From the NCBI GenBank assembly GCA_022843845.1, contig JALHMW010000007.1, positions 62,001-126,000 on the forward strand: a DNA stretch of 64,000 nucleotides, given 5' to 3'. The DNA is from Archangium sp. (GTDB lineage Bacteria > Myxococcota > Myxococcia > Myxococcales > Myxococcaceae). Positions 56,676 through 64,000 of the stretch are shown in pieces. Positions within the stretch are counted from its first letter, which is position 1; each line of letters starts with the position of its first letter. The notes under the pieces were generated by a model, which worked only from the letters and a program-made list of their open reading frames with translations, did no database searches and was not told the origin of the DNA. The translations under genes were made by a program, and so were the position numbers.

Positions 56676-58907
56676 TCACTTCGCGGCAGGTGCGTCGGGC
56701 GCCTTCGCGGGCTCCGGGGCGACGGGAGCTGCAGGCGGGACGACACCCGGAGCCGCAGCGCCGAGCACCTTCGTGTTGTGCGCGGCAGCAGGCAGGAACT
56801 GGTTGAGCTTGCCGAAGTACCAGAGCCCGGCCAGCGCCACGACGACGACGAGGAACGCGTAGAAGCCCCAGGGACGGCGCTCCTCGGCGAACGGATCGAC
56901 CGTGTCGAGCCGCGAACCCGAGGGCAGCGCCGCGGTCCGCGTGAGTGACGCACCGAAGGGGATGTTCAGCTTCGCGTTCGCGTTCACCGCCCAGCCGTTC
57001 GCGTCGAGCAGCGGGCCGATGTTGCGCTGCCGCAGCTTCAGCCAGGCGATCAACATCGAGGGCCCCGAGATGAGCAGAACCAGGCCCACGATACCGAGCG
57101 GCATCAGGTACCCCAGGCCGAAGAAGCCCTGAAGGAGGGCGCCAAAGGCGGCCGTGATGCCACCGACCGCGACGCCGAGGGCAGCGACCACGCCCACGTC
57201 GAACTTCTTCTCCGGCGGCTTGAAGTCGCCCGACTCGGCTGCCGTGCCGACAGCCGTGGCCTTGCCGGCCAGCTTCTCGTTCGACTCGGTGTCGGCCGCC
57301 TGCGCGCGTTTGCTGATCTGCTCCTCCACGAAGCGCAGCACCTTCTTGTACGGCGACCAGAAGGCCTGGCGGATGGAGATCGGGTTGTCGACGAGCTTGC
57401 TGATCGTCGCGTCCCAGTCTTTGCCGTCTCGGTCGTAGAAGATGCCGTTGCGGCCGACCATCAGGTTGTCGCTGTCACCGTTGGTGAAGGCGGCGGCGAT
57501 CGTCATCTTCTCGCCCGTCGAGGGCCGCGCGCAGTCGACGTAGGCGAGGTACGCGCGAGACAGCGGCGCCATGGTGGCGTGCTTCGCCGCGTCCTCCACG
57601 CGAATGCAGAGCTCGCACGCGCGCTGGTCGAGATACAGCGTGCCGACCTGGAAGATGGCCTTCTCCTTGCGCTCGTAGAAGTCCTTGAACGAGACGAAGT
57701 TGTTCGCGAGGCGGAAGAGGTCGCGGTTGAGGCGAACCAGCTTCTCGACGGACGCGAGCGTGGCCGCCGTTCCTTCCTGGGCCTTGTCCTCTTCGAAGAG
57801 GGCGTCGATGGGCTTGCGCGCCCCTTCAGCCGCGAGGGCCTGCAGCCTGGGAACGCCGAGCTTCTCGACCGCGGCGCCGGCCTTCTCCTTGTTCCACGCT
57901 TCGTACGCGTCGAACTTTCCGCGCACGGTCAGCCACTCGGCCTCGGTCAGCACCGTCTTGTCGCCGACCAGCGGCGTGAGCGCCTTCGCTGTGAAGGTGG
58001 CGATCGCCGAACTCCAGGCCGGGTTCACACCTTCGGTCAGCGGCAGCGTGCGGTTCGCCTCGATGCGCGCGAGCGGAAAGCCGGCGACCTCTTCGCTGGT
58101 GATGGTGAGATCCTTCGCAGCGACCGCGAGGTACTCCTTCTCTTCACGGTTGAGGGCCTGGAGCGCGCGGGCATCGAACGCCGCGAGCCGGCAGCGGGCG
58201 AAGAAGTCGTCGACCTTGGCACGCACGACCTTGAGCGCGTCGAAGGCGCCGGCGGTGTCAGCCTTGAGCACCATCAGCGCGGCGTTGCCGTCGGCCTTCT
58301 TGAGCCACGCGACGTGATCGGCGACGTCCTTGAAGAAGGCGTTCACCTTCTCGGCGTTGACGCCTTCTTTGCCCGAGCGGTCCTTCACCGAGCCGTGGCA
58401 GGCGATGACGTCGACGATCAGCTGCTTCGTGGTGTCGTCCTTCGCCGACTCTGGCGGCAACACGCCGTCGCCATTGAAGGGCAGGCTGTCGAACGCCTTG
58501 GTTGCTTCGGCGGTGTCGGCCACCGAGATGCTGCCGGCCGAGCCCTTGCCCATGCCGCCGAGCACCGTCTTCGCAGCCGCGATGATCTGCTTGCCCTCGT
58601 CGGTGGTGTCGTTGATCGCCGACAGCTGCAGCTCCGAGGCTCCCTTGAGGAGATCGTCCGGGTTCTTCAGGAGCCCGCCGACCCACTTCACGGCGCCGAT
58701 CAGCTCGGGCGCGCGAATGCGACCGTCTTTGTCCGAGTCGATGAGCTCGAGCGTGCGCGAGTCGAACGCGAGGCCCTTCGTGGGGCAGGCGAGCGCGACC
58801 CACAGCTTTTGATCGAGCTGATCGATCGCGAGCAGATCGGCGCCTGAGTCGAAGCGCACCTGGTCGAAGCCGCCAGCGCGGAAGAAGTGAAAGGGTCGGG
58901 TCGCCAT
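56676..58907 (-). CDS. Large protein with EF-hand loop and C-terminal membrane helices
   Basis: 743 residues; start at 58907 has a GGAGAG ribosome site. Soluble for about 560 residues, with an EF-hand loop DSDKDGRIRAPEL near residues 57-69. Two hydrophobic segments lie near residues 585-640, a third near 690-710, and a Pro/Ala-rich tail follows. CELC and similar Cys are scattered. No family recognised. The calcium-type loop suggests a calcium-regulated membrane protein. Confidence 0.65.
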   Translation of the reverse strand: MATRPFHFFRAGGFDQVRFDSGADLLAIDQLDQKLWVALACPTKGLAFDSRTLELIDSDKDGRIRAPELIGAVKWVGGLLKNPDDLLKGASELQLSAINDTTDEGKQIIAAAKTVLGGMGKGSAGSISVADTAEATKAFDSLPFNGDGVLPPESAKDDTTKQLIVDVIACHGSVKDRSGKEGVNAEKVNAFFKDVADHVAWLKKADGNAALMVLKADTAGAFDALKVVRAKVDDFFARCRLAAFDARALQALNREEKEYLAVAAKDLTITSEEVAGFPLARIEANRTLPLTEGVNPAWSSAIATFTAKALTPLVGDKTVLTEAEWLTVRGKFDAYEAWNKEKAGAAVEKLGVPRLQALAAEGARKPIDALFEEDKAQEGTAATLASVEKLVRLNRDLFRLANNFVSFKDFYERKEKAIFQVGTLYLDQRACELCIRVEDAAKHATMAPLSRAYLAYVDCARPSTGEKMTIAAAFTNGDSDNLMVGRNGIFYDRDGKDWDATISKLVDNPISIRQAFWSPYKKVLRFVEEQISKRAQAADTESNEKLAGKATAVGTAAESGDFKPPEKKFDVGVVAALGVAVGGITAAFGALLQGFFGLGYLMPLGIVGLVLLISGPSMLIAWLKLRQRNIGPLLDANGWAVNANAKLNIPFGASLTRTAALPSGSRLDTVDPFAEERRPWGFYAFLVVVVALAGLWYFGKLNQFLPAAAHNTKVLGAAAPGVVPPAAPVAPEPAKAPDAPAAK

Positions 58908-59001
58908 GGGGTCTCTCCAGGTTTCGGAAGTTGAAAACGCGCGAACCGTAGGAGGCGGGACGGGCACCGGCCACCGGAAACGCTCGACGCGGGTCAGTGG
59001 A

Positions 59002-59604
59002 CTACAGCCGCTCGTCGATGGCGCGGTTCGACATCTCGTCGGCGGCGCGGTTCATTTCTCGTGGCACGTGCACGAACTTCACGCGCTCGAAGTCATTGAG
59101 CAGCACCAGCGCCTCTTCGTACAGCGGGCGCAGCGACGCGCTCTTCACCTGGTAGCGGCCGCCGAGCTGCCGCAACATGAGCTCGGAGTCGGCGAACACC
59201 TCGACCTCGCGAACCGACAGCTCACGCGCGCGACGCAGACCCAGCAGCAGGCCCATGTACTCGGCGTAGTTGTTGGTCTGCTTGCCGAGGAACTTGCCGA
59301 TGCGATCGACGACCTGACCCGAGGGCTCGACCAGCACCGCGCCCGCGCCGGCCAGCCCCGGGTTTCCCCGTGCGGCGCCGTCGGAGTACAGCCGCACGCG
59401 CGAGAAGGCAGGCTCGGCGGGCTCGTCGTGCCCGTTGCCGCCTTCAGTCATCATCGCGGCCTTCTCGAGGATGCGCAGCAGGCGCGCGCGATCGAGCTGA
59501 GGGAAGGCGCCCAACGTGGCGACCAGGGGCTCTTCCCGCGCGAGGAAGCGCAGGACCGCGCTCGACAGCGCCTTCCCGGTCAACAGTTTGGACTTCGGCG
59601 TCAT
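59002..59604 (-). CDS. Ribonuclease HI family protein with N-terminal extension
   Basis: 200 residues. The RNase H domain starts at about residue 70: LYSDGAARGNPG (first Asp), NNYAEYMGL (Glu) and VFADSEL (second Asp), with a later Asp in NRAADEM. The catalytic carboxylates are intact. It cuts RNA in RNA-DNA hybrids. The N-terminal 70 residues are helical and replace the usual caulimovirus-type domain of other RNases HI. It lies 14 bases after the zinc-ribbon gene, a frequent neighbour in delta-proteobacteria. Confidence 0.88.
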   Translation of the reverse strand: MTPKSKLLTGKALSSAVLRFLAREEPLVATLGAFPQLDRARLLRILEKAAMMTEGGNGHDEPAEPAFSRVRLYSDGAARGNPGLAGAGAVLVEPSGQVVDRIGKFLGKQTNNYAEYMGLLLGLRRARELSVREVEVFADSELMLRQLGGRYQVKSASLRPLYEEALVLLNDFERVKFVHVPREMNRAADEMSNRAIDERL

Positions 59605-59618
59605 CAGGTGGGTCGACG

Positions 59619-60347
59619 TTACTTCGTCGCGGGCGCTTCGAGCACTTCCTGGGCGTACACGATGCGGGAGCACGCCGGGCACTGATCGACCCCGCGCGAG
59701 GCGACGAGGGTGTTGTACAGCTGCGCGCTCAGCTTCATGCCGCAGCCCTTGCAGATGCCCGGAGCCACCAGCCCCACCAGGGCCGGCATGCGCTTCTTGC
59801 GGATCACGTCGTAGCGCTTGAGCAGCGCCCCATCGACGGTGCTTGCGGCGTTCGCGCGGCTGCCATCGAGCGCGCTCACGGCGGCCTCGGCGGCGGTGAG
59901 CTTCTCTTTGAGCGCGGCGATCTTCTCGACGAGGCCCTTCGACTTCTCGTTGAACTCGGTGTTCTTCGCGCGCACGACTTCACGCTGAATCGTCGCCTGG
60001 CGGCCGAGCTCGACGACCTCTTCGGCCATCGTCGTCTGGCCCTTCTTCGCGATGTCGATCTCGCGGGCCAGCGCGGAGTACTCACGCGTGGAGCGCTGCT
60101 CGGTGAGCCGCGTCTCCCACTTCTTCACCTTGTCTTTGTCGTCCGAGATCGTCTGCTCGAGGTTCAGGCGTTGCTTCTCGAGCTCCTCGAGCCTGGTGCG
60201 CTCTGCGTCGACCGCGACCCTGGCCGCTGCGAGCTGCTTCTCGAGTTCGCCGATGTCCTTGGGGTACGCGTCGGCATTCTTCTTGAGCGCCGCGACCTCG
60301 ACGTCGACCTTCTGCAGTGCCGCGAGCGCCAGCAGTTTTTCCCGCAA
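59619..60347 (-). CDS. C4 zinc-ribbon coiled-coil protein
   Basis: 242 residues from a TTG start with a strong GGAGGAA ribosome site. Long coiled coil (about 5-175) ending in a four-Cys zinc ribbon (CKGC at about 204, CPAC at about 225). This matches the widespread CT398-like family, of uncertain function and often next to RNase HI or Nif3 genes. Translated with the downstream RNase HI gene. Confidence 0.85.
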   Translation of the reverse strand: MREKLLALAALQKVDVEVAALKKNADAYPKDIGELEKQLAAARVAVDAERTRLEELEKQRLNLEQTISDDKDKVKKWETRLTEQRSTREYSALAREIDIAKKGQTTMAEEVVELGRQATIQREVVRAKNTEFNEKSKGLVEKIAALKEKLTAAEAAVSALDGSRANAASTVDGALLKRYDVIRKKRMPALVGLVAPGICKGCGMKLSAQLYNTLVASRGVDQCPACSRIVYAQEVLEAPATK

Positions 60348-60425
60348 AACTTCCTCCGTGCTCCGTGGCGCGAACGCGCCGTGACGCGGCCTCTACCTGA
60401 ACGACATGGGCCTTGCCACTCCTTG

Positions 60426-61196
60426 TTACGTGGTCGGCCGGCTGCTGGCCGCTGCCCGTTCGGCGGCGTGCTTCGACGCGCGGCGAAGGTTGAGCAGCTC
60501 GACGGCCAGCGAGAACGCCATCGCGAAATAGACGTAGCCCTTCGGCACGTGCGTGCCCATGCCATCGGCGACGAGCATGGTGCCGATCATCAGCAGGAAC
60601 GACAGCGCGAGCACCTTCACCGATGGGTGACGCTCGACGAAGCCGCCCACGACGTCGGCGAAGATCAGCATCGTCAGGACGGCGATCACCATCGCGGTGA
60701 TCATCACCCACAGCGCCTGTGCCATGCCGACGGCGGTGATGATCGAGTCGAGCGAGAAGATGAGATCGATCGCGAGGATCTGGAGGATCACCGAGAACAT
60801 GCCCTTGCGCCGGGCTTTCGCGTCCTCACCCACCGCCGCCGCCGCCGCTGCGTCTTCCTCTTCGTGCCCCTCGACCTTCACGTACAGCTCGCGGGTCGCC
60901 TTGAAGATGAGGAAGAGGCCACCCACGAGGAGGATGAGATCTCGCCCCGTGAACTCGTTCTGCATGATGGTGAAGAGCGGCGTGGTGAGGCTCATCAGCC
61001 AGCTGAGCATCGAGAGCAGGCCAACGCGCAGCACCAGCGCCGCGAGCACGCCCAGGCGGACGATGCGCTTGCGCTCGCCGACCGGCAGCTTCGCCGCGAT
61101 GATCGAGATGAAGACGATGTTGTCGATGCCGAGCACGACCTCCATCGCGGTGAGCGAGACGAGCGCGGCGATGGACTCCGAGGTGAAGGTCGGCAT
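60426..61196 (-). CDS. TerC-family membrane protein
   Basis: 256 residues with about seven membrane helices. TerC hallmarks: the acidic GIDNIVFIS motif in helix 1 and FSLDSI in helix 4, likely metal-binding. TerC proteins are linked to metal export, especially manganese, and to metallation of exported proteins. Part of the operon after uup (6-base gap) and before the zinc-ribbon gene. Confidence 0.92.
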   Translation of the reverse strand: MPTFTSESIAALVSLTAMEVVLGIDNIVFISIIAAKLPVGERKRIVRLGVLAALVLRVGLLSMLSWLMSLTTPLFTIMQNEFTGRDLILLVGGLFLIFKATRELYVKVEGHEEEDAAAAAAVGEDAKARRKGMFSVILQILAIDLIFSLDSIITAVGMAQALWVMITAMVIAVLTMLIFADVVGGFVERHPSVKVLALSFLLMIGTMLVADGMGTHVPKGYVYFAMAFSLAVELLNLRRASKHAAERAAASSRPTT

Positions 61197-61202
61197 CGTG
61201 GG

Positions 61203-63122
<1,920 letters not shown>

Positions 63123-63256
63123 GGTGCGCGCGCGCTTAGCACGCGGCTTCGCGGCGTGAGGGGCCTCAGAATTTCGTCGATTGGGCAGGGGCGGCGTCGC
63201 AACCGCTCGCGGTGACGAGCGCTCAGGGCGGCACGGCGAGTGCTCTGGGCAGGCGC

Positions 63257-64000
63257 ATGCGCACCCTGCTCCTGGCGTCGGCTCTGATGATGACGGCGTG
63301 TTTCGTTCCGGTCGACGACGGTCGTGATGCCGGTGGAGGTGGCGGGACGGCTGGCGGTGGAGTCGCCGGTGGCGGCGTTGCCGGAGGCGGGACCTCTGGC
63401 GGTGGCTCTTCAGGTGGCGGCTCGGCGGGTGGAGCGGTTGGCGGCGGCGCCGGTGGCGGCCTGCGATGCTCCGACGCGCAGTGTGGGGTAGCGCAGCTCT
63501 GCTACGACTGCGGCTCGTTCTCGGCGTGCGCAGACGGGTGTTCGCCGACGAAGCCCTGTCCGGCCGGCTCGCAGTGCGTGCAGACCCGGCAGGTGTGCAT
63601 CACGTGCCCGTGCCCTCAGTCGCGCTGCGAAGCGCCGGCCTGCGTCGACGTCGATGGGGACGGCTACCTGCCGCAGCAGTGCCAGGGCATTCCCGGAGGC
63701 GACTGCGCCCCGTTCGATCCCGCCGTGCACCCCGGCGCGCGTGAGTCGTGCACGAACGGAAAAGACGATGACTGCAATGGCCTGGTCGACATGGCCGACC
63801 CCGCGTGCGGCAGGCTGTGCGGGCCCGCGCCGTCCTGCGGCTCGACGCTCGAGTGCACGCTGGGCTCGACGTCGTGTGGCTCGAGCGGCTGCTGCGAGGG
63901 CTGCCCGGTGTTGGCGCCGCCGCTGTGCAGCATGGGCACCTGTATCAGCCCCGCTGCGCCGAACCCGAACAGCGGGTGCATGCTCGACATTCGCTGCATC
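63257..64000 (+). CDS. Cys-rich lipoprotein with MopE-like motif (3' end outside window)
   Basis: Open from ATG at 63257 to the last base (248 codons). Lipobox MTAC (C15), then a long Gly-rich linker, then about 30 Cys in a Cys-rich region. A MopE-type motif is visible (CTNGKDDDCNGLVD, preceded by DVDGDGYLPQQC). Comparable motifs bind copper in methanotroph MopE, though here that is inference. The gene continues beyond the window. Confidence 0.8.
   Translation, partial: MRTLLLASALMMTACFVPVDDGRDAGGGGGTAGGGVAGGGVAGGGTSGGGSSGGGSAGGAVGGGAGGGLRCSDAQCGVAQLCYDCGSFSACADGCSPTKPCPAGSQCVQTRQVCITCPCPQSRCEAPACVDVDGDGYLPQQCQGIPGGDCAPFDPAVHPGARESCTNGKDDDCNGLVDMADPACGRLCGPAPSCGSTLECTLGSTSCGSSGCCEGCPVLAPPLCSMGTCISPAAPNPNSGCMLDIRCI

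Overview
The window looks like a chromosomal segment of a myxobacterium (Myxococcota). This is inferred from the very high GC content and the many 4-base ATGA or GTGA gene overlaps. The gene content also fits: Hanks-type Ser/Thr kinases, an FHA-sigma54 activator, PilA-like proteins, many lipoproteins with Gly- or Cys-rich regions, a CFI-box protein and MopE-like Cys motifs. No species can be named from the sequence alone.

1-21.5 kb holds core and cell-envelope genes. They are an M23 peptidase (5' end outside the window), dut, a zinc-ribbon/kinase/formylglycine-type fusion with an overlapping substrate-binding protein, purB and purC, and small lipoproteins. A CFI-box protein is coupled to a TlpA thioredoxin. 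Then come an OmpA/thrombospondin-repeat protein, an M16 peptidase pair (one active, one inactive), tandem pilin-like paralogues, a lipoprotein built of three repeats, and a large alpha-2-macroglobulin.

21.5-23 kb holds a tmRNA gene (ssrA, tag ANDNVELALAA) followed by an AbrB-type antitoxin and a Doc toxin.

23-41 kb is the accessory and most interesting part. Exported proteins with CxxCH motifs and their Tat-exported partners (DUF1592/DUF1552-like, DUF1549/DUF1501-like, a LamG-MauG fusion) are mixed with a lone Flp-like pilin and unknown small proteins. A 12-bp inverted repeat, GCAA-N4-TTGC, occurs six times. All six copies are intergenic in this stretch, and most lie 62-83 bases before a start codon. 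This suggests an undescribed regulon. An IS5-type element (40473-41706, CTAG duplication, 18-bp perfect inverted repeats) sits exactly at the stop codon of a lipoprotein gene.

41.7-48.6 kb is a minus-strand signalling operon: kinase, kinase with membrane anchor, FHA-sigma54 activator, membrane protein, Cys-rich lipoprotein. Before the IS arrived it ran straight toward the LamG-MauG gene.

48.7-64 kb returns to general functions. It holds a GH63/MGH1-like glucosidase, a lipoprotein, an RTX-repeat lipoprotein, a membrane-anchored ferredoxin reductase, an EF-hand membrane protein, an operon of uup, terC, a zinc-ribbon coiled-coil gene and an RNase HI gene, and the start of a Cys-rich lipoprotein that runs off the end.
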